Below, in pieces: positions 49,095 to 62,169 of a stretch of 64,000 bases of DNA (position 1 is the stretch's first letter; each line of letters begins with the position of its first letter). The translations under genes were made by a program, and so were the position numbers. Below the pieces are notes generated by a model, which saw nothing but the letters and a program-made list of their open reading frames with translations, was not told the origin of the DNA and made no database searches. Origin of the DNA: Scylla paramamosain (taxonomy: Eukaryota; Arthropoda; Malacostraca; Decapoda; Portunidae); contig NC_087173.1 of the NCBI RefSeq assembly GCF_035594125.1, positions 152,501-216,500 on the forward strand, written 5' to 3'.

Positions 49095-49838
49095 GTAAAT
49101 ATTTGGATTGAATTGCCCTGGAACGTAGTCACCTCGAATACAATAGAAACGTTTAAAACTCGCCTTGATCTTTTTTTTTTTCTACGATTGCTTTTTGTTT
49201 TGCTTTCTGTTTTGTTGTCTTTATATTCTCGTGTAGTGTAGCTTCCTGTTTGTTTATTTTTTCATACCACTTTTCCTTGCCTTACTTATATTAATTATCT
49301 GTCATTACTCTTGTTGATCTTTTATTTTCTCTTTAATTTCCCGTTTCCCTTTTCATTGTTTTTCCTTAATCATATTCCACATTTATGAATTTCCCTTCTT
49401 CCGTTTCCACTATTCACTATGTTATTATGTATTTCTGTTGGCTTGCATATTGAAATTACCTTTTCCTTATCATTTACTTTTCATTAATCATCTTTTTTAA
49501 TCGATTCTTCCCATTCACTTTTTTTTTTTTTTTTTTTTTTACACTGACTCCACGTGTTCTTCCAAAGAGGACAACATTTTCTGTTTCGTTACCAGCACTT
49601 TTGATAGTAATTAATGTAAACACTCCACTACCTACAAGTACCATGAAATTAGAGCCTGGTGTGGATTTTGACGCAGCGGTGATGAAGGTGGTGGTGGTGG
49701 TGGTTGTACTGTTAAGTTTCATTTTAGTCTTATCGTTCCGCTCATTCCCTCGGCTGATGCCTTTGTTATCGTTGTGGTTGTTGGTGACGCTGTTGTTTTC
49801 ATTACTGTTATACTTTGCTACACAAAAAAAAAAAATAG

Positions 49839-49880
<42 letters not shown>

Positions 49881-50117
49881 ATAGTATTAGTAGTAGTAGT
49901 AGTAATAGTAGTAGTTGTAGTACTAGTAGTAGTAGTAGTAGTAGTAATAGTATAAGGTGACCTATCAGTAGTATTTGTTCTTATCATCTTGTTCTTGTTC
50001 TGTTTTACTACTACTACTAATACTACTACTACTACTGGTGCTGCTGCTTTTGCTGTAGCTATTGAAGTTGAACATACCAATTTATAGACCAAGATAACCA
50101 TTGTTGATAATGATTCG

Positions 50118-50292
<175 letters not shown>

Positions 50293-50296
50293 TGAG

Positions 50297-50416
50297 TAAA
50301 TATTTGGATAGAATTGCCCTCCAACGTAGTCAGGTCGAATACAATAGAAACATTTAAAAATCGCCTTGATAAATATTTAATGTCAAATACCCGGTTGTCA
50401 CTGTTCACCTTATAGA
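50297..50416 (+). pseudogene. LINE RT C-terminal remnant, unit 3 copy
   Basis: [20 protein letters not shown], then a [12 protein letters not shown] tail and TAG. Same remnant as at 4,399 and 25,145. Confidence 0.78.
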
Positions 50417-51342
50417 AATCTTACCGCGGATATTTAGTCTTTCGGTGCGATGAGGGTATATGTGACTGAGGAAGAAAAACAACTAATTCACAACAGAGAA
50501 AATGAATCACATTAAAGAGACCTTGGTGATGGCTAGGTTCCTCGGCGACTTGCTGCTGACCCCGTCACAATAATGGTATAAGGAATGGAGTCCTTGCCGG
50601 GCAACTAACCCATCACCATAGTCACCTAGTAAACATGTATCCCACTCAGTCATATTTAAGGAAGAGGAAACGTCTTATCTGATATCAATAATAAAAATAG
50701 GACCGTATGTAGACTAGATGTGATAGAAGTAGAAATCATCTCTTAATTACTTTCCTCTCAAATTACGTTTTTTTTTTTTTTATGGAAATTTCCCTCTTCT
50801 TGCCAGCTTCTGCAGGATCGATGGGGGCGTGGGTGGGGAGGAGACTCTCCTCTACTTTCTTGTCTTTCACCTTTTTATATCCTGCATGAGTCTGCTTCCG
50901 GGAATTAGGTATGGTAGTTGTACGGTGATAAATAATATTTCAGTGTGACCTTTGCAATATCTTCATATATTTATGAAAGCTTTCGTTACTGTGGAGTTTG
51001 GCTGAAATATTATTATTGTTTTTTTTTTTTTTTATAGATTTTTTCGTTGTATTTGTCCAGCACATTTTTGTTTATGTACTAAAAAAGAAAGTGATCATTT
51101 AAATCCCGAACTTTAATTTCATTTGCATAAAGAAGTTTAAATTAGAGAGTGAAATGAAGAAGGACTCCTTAACGTGTGGGAAGTGCCTGCCAACCTACTA
51201 TGGAGGATGTGCTGCGCAAATCATGATTGTATAGGAGCGTGATGTAACCTGTTCACACTGATACCACTTACAGACAAGCCTTTAAGTACCTTGCTATTTC
51301 GTAGTAGTGGGTTAAATAATGTTTTGACATGTTTACATAATC

Positions 51343-51345
<3 letters not shown>

Positions 51346-51425
<80 letters not shown>
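51346..51425. repeat. (GA)n microsatellite
   Basis: About 40 GA units; collapsed to nothing in unit 2. Confidence 0.98.
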
Positions 51426-51427
<2 letters not shown>

Positions 51428-52143
51428 GACAGGTGGGCAGGAAGGCAGACGGTCAAACAAACAGGCAGGGAGGCAAGCAAGCAAGCAAGGAGGCAGACAG
51501 ACTAACGGGCGGGGAAAGAGGTGGATGGACATACAAAAAAGAAAGAAAGAAAGCAGGCAGACAGACAGGGTGACAGGGAAATAGTCAGCCTGACTTGAAG
51601 AGGATAGGCAGGCAAAGAAGCAGGCAGACAGGCAGGCAGGCAAAAATAGAAGGCAAGCAAGCAGACAGAGAAACAGACAAATAGACAGAGGGACAGATGG
51701 ATGTGCGGGCAGACACAGACATAGACAAAGTAGTTTTAAATAGCGGCAGAAACTGGTATATTTCATTCTAAAGAATATATTTGCATAATTTCTTTGTAAA
51801 GCACTTTAATAAATAGTTTACCGTGCCCTGCCCCGAGTACTTAACCAAAAGTTAAACTGAATTAGTCATTGGGATATTAATACAGCATAATGTTTGCATA
51901 ATATAAACGTATGCCTCTTCCGTTACTCGTATATTCTTTCGTGATAACAGTTACTGTAAGCGAAGAAAATGCATACATAGTGACCTAACTATATTTTTTC
52001 TCTCATTGCCTCGTATTTACGGTATGCCATTTTTCAGGCACAATACGTAGTTGTCATTGATTTCCTAAAACTACTAAATATACCTAAAGACAGACCTACT
52101 GACCCATACTCGTAAATATTGTTCCACTCGTAATGTTACACCA

Positions 52144-52234
<91 letters not shown>
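52144..52234. repeat. (AC)n microsatellite
   Basis: About 45 AC units at the start of block R, unit 3. Confidence 0.98.
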
Positions 52235-52235
<1 letters not shown>

Positions 52236-54389
52236 ACTAATACAAACAGATGCATTGCAATAAAGCAACAGAGATTGGGATGCTCATTCTTACAGAACAT
52301 TGTAGTGAACATGTGAGACAGAGATAAACAGACAGACGCAGACAGACAGATTGATTTAAAACAGTAACATGTACTTGTTATAAGCAATTCTAAGTGACCA
52401 TTAATTTCCCGTTCATTCCCATTCATTGAAGCATTTCAGTGTTGAGACGCAAAGGTAGTGTAAGTGTTGAGCCAGCGGTGGTAGTGGCCCCTTCACCTCG
52501 CAGCGAGGCAGGAAGGGGAGGCGAGGGACACCAGCAGTGACTGGCCTGAAGGCGCCTTGCGTCCCGCCTCCTCTCTTGCGACCCTTGATTGCCATCATCC
52601 ATCAATCGCAGCATGACTTGTGCTCCTCCTCTTCAGCCTCACTTAACTACCACCACGCTTCCCGGAGAAACCGTAACCCTATGCCATCAGAGCCGACAGA
52701 GCTGGTTGCATTAAGATCTTTAACTGTTAATATAACGGTGTTAGTATCTACGGGTTCAGGCCTAAAAGCAGAGATAATATTAATATTAGACTGAGGGAGA
52801 TGGACGACAGATTTACCTTCTGTGAGCGTTTAAAAGTGAATTCTCCAACACTAGGAAAGAAATTATTGAACTCTTCGGCTTTATCACTTAGATTATAAAA
52901 AAAAATATAGGCAATGTGCATATTTTTCTGACTAGGGATAATTTCATTAATGACGTTCCATGTGACCGAAGTGTTCCCTTTACTGCCTTTGAGACGGACT
53001 TGGTAATGATGCACCATAGTTTTATTACTATTATTTTTATTACTATTATAGTTTCTTGGCTGTTTTGTAACGTTTCCGTAACCGTGAATTACTTGTGTTG
53101 ATTTTAAGCTTTCTTTGTAACCTATCACGGTCCTCCATTGCCTCACGGATATCGTCATTTATTCATGGTGTAGGTTTTCCTTTCACTGCTTTAGTTACAA
53201 GAGGGGCACACATGTCAAGACGGTTAATAAAAACGTCATTATAAATGCATACTTTTTTGTTCACATCGTCAGTTAAAAATATATTATTCATATTATGAAC
53301 ATTGTCAAGGAGCGAACAAAAAGTGTCTCTCATAGTTCTTCAAATTACGAAAACTTTTTTACCATGGGCAGTTTTTTAGGTTTTCTAACCATTAAAACAA
53401 CAGACACTAGGTCATGATCAACAGTGACCTGAGGAACAACGTCTTGTGGTAGAATGACATCAGGTTTATTAGTTATTATGAGATCTAGTAAAGTAGCTGA
53501 TGTTGAGGTTGTTCTTGTGGGTCTATCTGTTATTTGTGTCAGCTTGTTTTTTTATTATCTTACTGATTTTATTACTCGTTGTCATCATATCATCATTAGA
53601 ATCACCTAGGATAAAGATCCTTTTATCACGCAGACCTACCATCCTAAAAACATCTTGAATGTAGTCAAATGATGTGGCTAAAGCCTTAGGGTGTCGATAT
53701 ACACAACCAATGATGATGGCCGGCAACTTCCTGCACTGTATCTTTACCCATACATCCTCCACGCCTGTCGGTCTTGGCACATCTAGGTTAATGACAGAGG
53801 GATTGAGGGTACTATGGACATACATGCATATCCCGGCTCCTCGACCATTGTCACATCTAAAAATCATACAATCAGGAATTTCTACGTAACCATCTGGGGT
53901 GTTTGAATTCTCCGCAATTGTAACATGCTGTTTTTTTTTTTTTTTTTTTCTCTCACTAGCATATTTATTTCTTTCCCTTCTGTAACCATGCGAGTTATCA
54001 CTGTACGTTTCCTGCGTTTCAAACACCGGTGTTTCTGCACTAGGTGGCTTGTGTTCCATCTGCCCACTCCTGAGGTGTAGGCGTGGGCTTGATTATAAGC
54101 TGTATAGTGTCTGCCATCCAGCGTTCTCCTCAGGGTTGTATCGTGCAGACCGGGGCTGAATGCATCCTCCTCTTTGTTCCAGCCTGCCTCATGTTTTCTT
54201 GTCATTGCCCTGGCAGGTGTGAGATGAGAAGGACCTCGTGGTTTAGGAGCAGTGGGGGGCTGATGGGAAGCTTTATGGGTGGGAGACTTTCGGGTGTAAG
54301 ACTTGCCTTGTTGGGTTGTTCTGCTATGAGCGCATAGGGAAACAATACCCGCGTAGGTTGGCGGGCCGCGGGAGCCACCACTCAGTTTG
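52235..54389. repeat. Segmental-duplication block R, unit 3
   Basis: Collinear with 27,001-28,971, with a 520-bp segment (53,020-53,545) missing in unit 2 and lacking the 280 bp present there at 28,200-28,480. Confidence 0.9.
52640..54380 (-). pseudogene. LINE R (unit 3): ORF1 part, endonuclease and RT start
   Basis: Minus-strand reading: the ORF1 region (54,380 to about 53,940, including SAETPVFETQETYSDN), a deletion that removes the zinc knuckles, then NTPDGYVEIPDC and the EEP core (GAGICMYVHS, CVYRHPK, FILGDSNDD). After a linker come SDKAEEFNNFFPSVGE (typical of the EN-RT linker) and the RT entry KDLNATSSVGSDGI near 52,700. It stops at a TAG near 52,650. The RT catalytic motifs are missing at the same point as in unit 2, so the 3' loss predates the unit duplication. 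Confidence 0.82.
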
Positions 54390-54476
54390 ATTTTTTTCTC
54401 TATGTATTTATAGTGTCGAAATAGCAAAGGCATCGTAGAAAACACTAACATCTGGAGCTTCATCACTGTGTTTCAG

Positions 54477-54567
54477 GGAAAATATGAGCAAATCGTGTGA
54501 GTCTTGCCGTGGTAGGAAAGACTACTTCCTGCGGGACCTTATCAAAAAAGCGTCTGACACTGGTTTG
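54477..54567 (+). CDS. Candidate exon 1 (unit 3a)
   Basis: Copy of 11,813-11,903 with a GCAAGC donor, one Cys changed to Tyr (KDY), and two further replacements relative to unit 2. Confidence 0.18.
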
Positions 54568-55614
54568 GCAAGCAGCGGGACTAATAGAATAGGATGCCTT
54601 TGGTAATGAGTATATAGGAATATTATTGCCTGCGAAACACTACCTTGGGTTTGCAGTGAGGCTTTTGTATTCAGATGACCGCGGGATCTCTGAAATATGT
54701 AGACACAACTATACTAAGCAGGTCTAGTGAAAGGTATCACACTAAATGTATTGCTTCATCCAGACGAGTTAGCAGCACAAGCGAGAAGTAGGGTGGATCT
54801 CACAGGTGTTTGCTTTTGTTGAGATCCTTACCAAGAAGCGGTGACATCCAGAACCAACAGCAACTACGATATCTTTGTGGTCTGTGGAGCCTTTGTTATT
54901 GTTGTTGTTTTGTTGTGTAAGTCGACTTTATAGGGAACATCCTGTGTCCTCGTAGTAACCACACGAAAAGGCAGGTATCTAACTAGGAGTAATCAGAGAG
55001 TTGTTGTTGTTGTTGTTGTTATCAGAACCACAAACGGAGGAAGGTGGATGTGTTGTATTACTGAGCAACAATAAAGAGAGAAGAATAGATGAGTCACGCC
55101 ACCTTGGCAGAGATACTCAAAAGGGATTTTCATGTTTTGTGCCGTGAATACTTTTTATGGCTAGACTGAAGTAGTACTTATTATTTTCTAAGTATATCCT
55201 TGCTGTTGTTTTTAGGTTTGTACCGCTGAATGTTGGGAAGCTTTTCACTTATTATTATTTTATTTTCTTATTTGATCTTGTTATATATGTAATTGTTATA
55301 TATGTAATTGTAATTTATTTTGTTGCAGCTGTTGTGCATATTTAACATTCTCAGCGTTTCAGGTGTGTTCTGTTTTCAGTGTTGTTTTTCATGTATCCAT
55401 GTGTTCCTGCTTGGAGGAATTTGGCACGTTTTATTTATGACTTCGTTTTTTTTTTTTTTTTTAATATTTATTCTTTCCTTTTTTGTTCATGTGTATGTTG
55501 TAACTCGTGCAGTAGAGGATATCTGGTGGCTCTGTTTATGATGCTCCAGTTTTAGCTCTTTTTAGAATAGTCAAGCTACATCACTTTTTTATGTGGATGT
55601 TTCGATATTTTCAG

Positions 55615-55668
55615 GAAAGGATGGCAGGTGGTGCCGCGGTGAACACTGCCAACACGTGCAGGAGGAAA
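55615..55668 (+). CDS. Candidate exon 2 (unit 3a)
   Basis: Identical over all 54 bp to the unit 1 copy at 12,951, with the same splice-like borders. Confidence 0.25.
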
Positions 55669-55956
55669 GTGAGTACCTGCTTCATTACATCATGTTCACT
55701 CTGTTTTGGAACTCGCTGTTAAATTTTTTTTTTTTTTTCCATGTCAACTGAAACCTGTCACTGTTGCCTGCCTTTCTCCTGTCTACTTCCCACGAATCTA
55801 TGAAGGAAAGAAAGGATGTGCTTCCATGGTATCGTGCCAGTACCATTATTCATTGAAGGATTAGTTTAAACCTTTTTCTAAAGCTTTTTTTTGTCTCCCA
55901 TTTTTGTGCCTTCATCTCCTCCCTAACATCTAGAGCTTCACTACATTATGTTTCAG

Positions 55957-56047
55957 GGAAAATATGAGTAAATCGTGTGAGTCTTACCGAGGCAGGAAAG
56001 ACGGCCTCCTGCGGGTCCTTATGAAAAGAGCGTCTGACACTGGTTTG
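55957..56047 (+). CDS. Candidate exon 1 (unit 3b)
   Basis: Tandem second copy within unit 3. The donor is GTAAGC, but two Cys codons are lost (SCESY, KDGLL) and several other replacements are present, so it looks like the most decayed copy. Confidence 0.15.
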
Positions 56048-57010
56048 GTAAGCGACAAGACTAAAAAAAATAGGATGCGTTTGGTAATGCGTATATAGGA
56101 ATGTTATTGACAGCCAAACACTACCTTGGCTTTACAGTGAGGCTTTTGTATTCAGATGACCGCGGGAGCTGAAATATGTAGACACAACTATACTAGGCAG
56201 GTCCAGTGAAATGAATCATACTAAATATATTGCTTCATCCAGACGAGTTAGCAGCACAAGCATGAAGTAGGGTGGATCTCACAGGTGTTTGCTTTTGTTG
56301 AGATCCTTACCAAGAAGCGGTGACATCCAGAACCAACAGCAACTACGATATCTTTGTGGTCTCTTGAGCCTTTGTTGTTGTTGTTGTTTTGTTGTGTAAG
56401 AGGTTATAGGGAACATCCTGTGTCCTCGCAGTAACCACACGAAAAGGCAGGTATATAACTAGGAGTGGTCAGAGAGTTGTTGTGTTTGTTGTTGTTATTG
56501 TTGTTGTTGTTGTTATCAGAAACACAAACGGAGGAAGTTGGATGTGTTGTATTACTGAGCAACAATAAAGAAAGAAGAATAGATGAGTCAGGCCACCTTG
56601 GCGGAGATACTCAAAAGAGACTTTCATGTTTTGTGCCGTGAATACTTTTTATGGTTAGACTGAAGTGGTACTTATTATTTTCTAAGTATATCCTTGCTGT
56701 TGTTTTTTTAGGTTTTATTTTGTTGCAGCTGTTGTGCATATTTAACATTCTCAGAGTTTCAAGTGTGTTCTGTTTTCAGTGTTGTTTTTCATGTATCCAT
56801 GTGTTTTTGCTTGGAGGAATTTGACACGATTTATTTATGACATTTCGTGTTTTTCTTTAGTATTTATTCTTTCCTTTTTTGTTCATGTGTATGTTGTAAC
56901 TCATGCAGTAAAGGATTTGTGGTGGTTCTGTTTATGATGCTTCATTTTTAGCTCTTTTTAGAATAGTCAAGCTGCATCACTTTCTTATGTGGATGTTTTG
57001 ATATTTTCAG

Positions 57011-57064
57011 GGAAGGATGGCAGGTGGTGCCGCGGTGAACACTGCCAACACGTGCAGGAAGAAA
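57011..57064 (+). CDS. Candidate exon 2 (unit 3b)
   Basis: Two replacements relative to unit 1 (E to G, R to K) and a weaker donor (GTGCGT). Confidence 0.18.
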
Positions 57065-58255
57065 GTGCGTACCTGCTTCATTACATCATGTGCACTCTGT
57101 TTTGGAACTCAATGTTAAACTTTTTTTTTTTTCCATGTCAACCGAAACCTGTCTGTTGCCTGCCTTTCTCCTGTCTTCTTCCCACGAATCTATGAAGGAA
57201 AGAAAGGATGTGCTTCCATGGTATCATGTCAGTAGTATTATCCATTGAAGGATGAGTTTAAACCTTTTTCCAGAGCGTTGTTTTTGTCTCCCATTTTTCT
57301 GCCTTCCCAGGGTATATATATGAAAGAAGAATGTAAATTTAGTCTATAATGTTCATTGTAACATGTATTCCAGTCTTTGTGTGCTTATTTTACTGTATGC
57401 ATAGAGAAAAGAAGGATTCGAAATGTGGTAATGAAAAGTAGAACATGAAATAAATAGATAATAAATAAGTGAATAAATAAATAAATAAATAAATGGATGA
57501 ATTAATGCATACCCTAGAGAACATTTCATACCTTCTGAGCTTACCATAGCAAATACACTGATATGCTACAAAAAATGCACACAAGTATATGAAGATGGAA
57601 AAAATGGGGGAAGTCTGTCTTGTGTTGTTATTTCTATGGTTACTGCTCTTCTGAATTTGCCATCAGCATGCGTCTCTCCTTCCCCACGCTGACGCTACAC
57701 AAGACTTTCACCTTTATTCCGTTACCCTTCAGTAGTCCAGGAGTTAAGCAATATCTTCATTCTTTCATCCTCTTCATTGGTAAACTCTGGAATTCTCTGC
57801 CTGTTTCTGTTTTTTCCCCTTCCTGTGACTAGTTGTTTTAAGAGTATTGAGGCACTTCCTGAAACATATTTAGATTTTTTATTGTTGACTTTTTTTTTCC
57901 TTTTTTTCTATTATTTTGTCTGTATGTATGGAAGCGGCAACTGAAAAGATATTTTTTTGTTCCTCTGTTTGCCATTCGCCAAGAAGATATGAAAGTATGA
58001 GTATAAGTAGTGGCTATATGCAAATGTTAGAATACCATTTTGTACTGACTCTAAATTAAACATGTGTTGCATTCTTTACTGCAGTGTTTCAAGTTGAGCC
58101 GTCTAATATCTTTTGCATCTAATTGATTTTTGTGTTCGGCTATTTGAATTTTTATTTCCAAAATGCAGTTGCATGTTTTTAAGAAGCATACAGGGTTGGA
58201 GAAAAAAAAAGCTTTCCTAAGTTGTAATAGGTGAATGTTAATAACAGTAGTAGTT

Positions 58256-58321
<66 letters not shown>

Positions 58322-61300
58322 AGAACATAAGAACATAAGAAATAAGGGAAGCTGCAAGTAGCGACCAGGCTTACACGTGGCAGTCCCTGTATGAAACACA
58401 CCTACCTATTTCCATCTGCTATCCCCATCCATAAACTTGTCTAATCTTCTCTTAAAGCTCTCTAGTGTCCTAGCACTAACTACATGATTACTGAGTCCGT
58501 TCCACTCATCTACCACTCTATTTGAGAACCAATTTTTCCCTATCTCCTTCCTAAACCTAAATTTTTCAAGCTTGAACCCGTTATTTCTTGTTCTACCCTG
58601 ATTGCTGATCCTAAGAATTTTGCTTACATCTCCCTTGTTATAACCCTTATACCACTTAAAGACTTCTATCAGGTCCCCCCTTAACCTACGTCTCTCTAAA
58701 GAATGTAAATTTAACAACTTCCACCTCGCCTCGTAAGGAATACTCCTCATGCCCTGTATCCTTTTAGTCATTCTCCTCTGTACTGATTCTAATAGACCTA
58801 TATCTTTCCTGTAATGTGGGGACCAGAACTGCACCGCGTAGTCTAGATGAGGTCTGACCAGCGGCAAGTATAACTTTAATATTACTCCCGGCCTTCTACT
58901 TTTAACACTCCTAAAAATTAATCCTAGTATCCTATTTGCCTTGTTTCTGGCTTCTCTGCATTGTTTCCCTAGACGGAGTTCAGAGCTAACTATAACTCCT
59001 AAATCTTTCTCGTACCCTGTACCTACCAGAGTTTGGTTGTCTAATGTGTAGCTATTGTGTGGGTTTCCTCTACCTACGCTAAGCACTTTGCATTTATTGA
59101 TATTAAATTGCATTTGCCATCTATCCGTCCATTCATTCATTCTATCTAAGTCTGCCTACAAGGCGATGGCATCCGATTTTGACCTAATTAATCTACCTAT
59201 CTTTGTGTCATCTGCAAATTTACTAACATCACTACTAATTCCACTATCCAAGTCATTGATATACATTAGAAATAACAATGACCCTAATATTGATCCCTGT
59301 GGCACCCCACTAATTACATGTCCCCACTCGGATTTCGAGCCGTTTATTACCACTCTCTGTTGCCTGTCTCTAAGCCATGACCCTATCCAGCCTAACACCT
59401 TCCCATCTATCCCGTGTGCCCTAACCTTTCTCAGGAGCCATTGATGGGGTACCTTGTCAAAAGCTTTACTAAAGTCCAGATATAAGATATCATAACTATC
59501 ACCATTATCTACTGCCTCGTACACCCTTCTGTAAAAACTTAATAAGTTTGTCAGGAAAGATCTCCCTTTCGTGAAGCCATGCTGTGACTGATTTATCAAG
59601 TTATGTTTGTCTAAATGTTCCCTAATGTTCCTCGCTATTATTGACTCTAACATTTTACATACAACTGAAGTTAAGCTGACAGGTCTATAATTAGACGCTA
59701 AAGTTTTATCTCCTTTCTTAAAGATGGGTACTACATTAGCCTGCCTCCACATTACTGGTACCTCACTCGACTCCAGTGATTTCCTAAAGACAGAGACTAA
59801 CGGCTCACTAATAATCTCTTTACATTCCTTAAGTACTCTGGGATATATTTCATCAGGTCCTGGTGTCTTGAACTTTTTTAGCCTATCTATCTCCTGTTCC
59901 ACTATCTACCTAGTTATGGAAATATCTGTCAGCTTCTCATTCTCATCTGCTCTAAACACCTGTTCACTATCTGGCATATCCTGCATGTTGTCCTGGGTGA
60001 AGACAGTTAAAAAATAATCATTCAGAAGTTTACTAATCTCCTCCCCAAAACTAACCAGCTCCCCATCTGCTGCCTTTAATGGACCTACAGTATCCTTATT
60101 CTTCGTCCTTTATATCTGATAAAATCCCTTGGGGTCCGTCTTCGCCTGGCTGGCTACCTTTGATTCATAATTGTCCTTAGGTTTCCTCGTTAACTTCCTC
60201 ACTGTTCTAACTAATTCATTATATTGTGTCCTTAAAACTTCTTCACCTGCCCTTAATCTCCTATATATACTTCTCTTACGCCCTATATAATGCTTTAACC
60301 TAGCAGTCATCCATTTAGGGTCATTTTTTTGTGATCTTATTGTTCTATACGGGATATTTGCTAATTGACCTGTATGAACTTTACGAAATATTTATACAAT
60401 TCATCTACATTTACTTCACCTAGTCCCCTCATCTCGTCCCCTACCATCCTCTCCACTCCCTCATCTACTCGCCTGGACCTCACCTCTCTCATTTCAGCAT
60501 GACCTGACATCCCAACATACTCACACCTAGCTCTCCCCTTCCTCTTTCTTCCTCCCTTCCGGACACATCTTCCCTCCTCTTGTCCTACACCCTCACGCCT
60601 TACCTCACCTCTCTCATCCTGCCTTATCTCTCTGAACTCCGTCCCTGACCTGACCTCACCCTGCATCCTTTGCCAGTCCACTCCTTGGAGGTAGCTTTTT
60701 AATTCTTCAAAATCTGCTCTCCTAAAGTCAGGTATTTTACTAGTGTTTTTGTTTCTAACTGTTTCTTCCCATTGTAAATTGTACCTAATTTCCCTATGGT
60801 CACTGTTACCTAGCTGTCCTCCAAACTCTACCTGCGTGACTGCTTCCTCCCTGCTAGTAAGAATTAAATCTAGAATATTATTCCCCCTTGTGGGTTCTAC
60901 GACTACCTGTTTTAAAAAATTATCCTGAATTACCTTAAGAAATTCCTCTGCTTTCTTGTCACCCACCATCAGACTCCAGTCGATATTCCTAAAATTAAAA
61001 TCTCCTACCACACATACCTGACTGTACCTGCCTGCTCTATTTAATTCCTGCCACAGTGAGGCGTTAATTTCCTCTGTACTGGTCGGTGGTCTGTAAACTA
61101 ACCCTAGTACTACTGACTGCGATCCTTCTTTAATATCTACCCATATCGACTCTGCTTTGTTATCTGTTTTAATTCTACTGTTGATAAAACACTGTAATGT
61201 GTCCCTAACGTATAACGCGACGCCTCCTCCTCTCCTGTTTTCCCTATCATTAAAAATTATTGTATACCCATCTATCTTAACCTCTGGATTAAATACTTTT

Positions 61301-61366
61301 CCTGACATATCTAACCAAGTTTCAGTTAAAGCAATGATATCAAATTTCTCAACGCATTTCTCAACG
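58322..61366 (-). mobile_element. CR1-type LINE, antisense, 5'-truncated, inside a (TAG)n tract
   Basis: About 3.05 kb. The 3' end on the left starts with AAGAACATAAGAACATAAGAA (reverse of TTCTTATG octamers). The 5' end on the right falls at the start of the endonuclease, where ATTTCTCAACG is present twice (61,343-61,365). (TAG)n lies on both sides (58,246-58,321 and 61,367-61,395), corresponding to the single TAG tract at 33,018-33,082. It is the best-preserved CR1 ORF2 in the window and is absent from units 1 and 2. Confidence 0.94.
58406..61360 (-). pseudogene. CR1 ORF2 (antisense copy): EN plus RT with few lesions
   Basis: Endonuclease with GDFNFRNIDW and GNSDHREI intact (60,400-61,308), a charged linker, a 1-nt frameshift near 60,385, then TARLKHYIGRKRS. 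The RT has KKFKTPGPDEIYP, VPIFKKGDK, YRPVSLTS, motif A LDFSKAFDKVPH, motif B SGVPQGSILGSL and motif [10 protein letters not shown]. Three nonsense changes are visible: one near 60,112 (after KGFYQI), one near 59,907 (before EQEIDRL) and one at about 59,155 (between the SDAIAL codons and the next D). The C-terminal 244 codons then run open to the normal stop at 58,406. Otherwise complete, so a fairly young copy. Confidence 0.9.
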
Positions 61367-61686
61367 TAGTAGTAGTAGTAGTAGTAGTAGTAGTAAAGAG
61401 AAGGATTATCAGCTGCAGTGACACCAATTCAGTTTTTCTATTATTTATATATTTTTACTATTATTCCACACCTTGTCAATCCATGCAAGGAAAAAAAAAG
61501 GAAAAAAAAAATAAAACGTATATTAAAAAAAAGTGAGAGGCAAGACCAGCAAGTGAAACACGCCCTGCCTTCTCCATAGACTTCACGTGTTTACTGCCAC
61601 GCTTCCTGCCTGATAATTATACAGTCTTACGCTGGAGGCGTTTATTGTGGTGCATTTGCATGAAAGAATTTACTTTTTGCCATGAA

Positions 61687-61791
<105 letters not shown>

Positions 61792-62169
61792 AAAGGAATA
61801 CAAAGGAATGCATTGGAAGACCAAACCTTGAGGTATTGACGAGGCTGTTTGGATAATTATTCTACATTAACTATTATTGGGAGATACAGGATAGTACAGA
61901 AGGTTCCTCCCCACCAATCCCTCCAGCAGAAGCTGACAAGATACAGGAATTGATACCACGTGGTATAGAAAAACCACATAGAACTTGAGAGAATAGTGAG
62001 GGAAAGAGTTGTGGTCTGTCTACTTTTGTTTGTGAGGGAGAGTGTAAATGCATGATAGTTGTGTGATGTGGTGTGTGCGTAGTGCAGGTGAAGACACAGT
62101 TTGGTTGTTGAGGGGTGGTGCAGCATCCTTGCGTTGCGCTTTCCAGGGAGGCGGCAGTCAATCAGGCCA

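Noticed and set aside
53523..54059. A host nuclease gene on the minus strand (GDSN, CVYRHP motifs)
   Set aside because: The motifs belong to an EEP endonuclease of a LINE, with an RT start downstream and ORF1 upstream.
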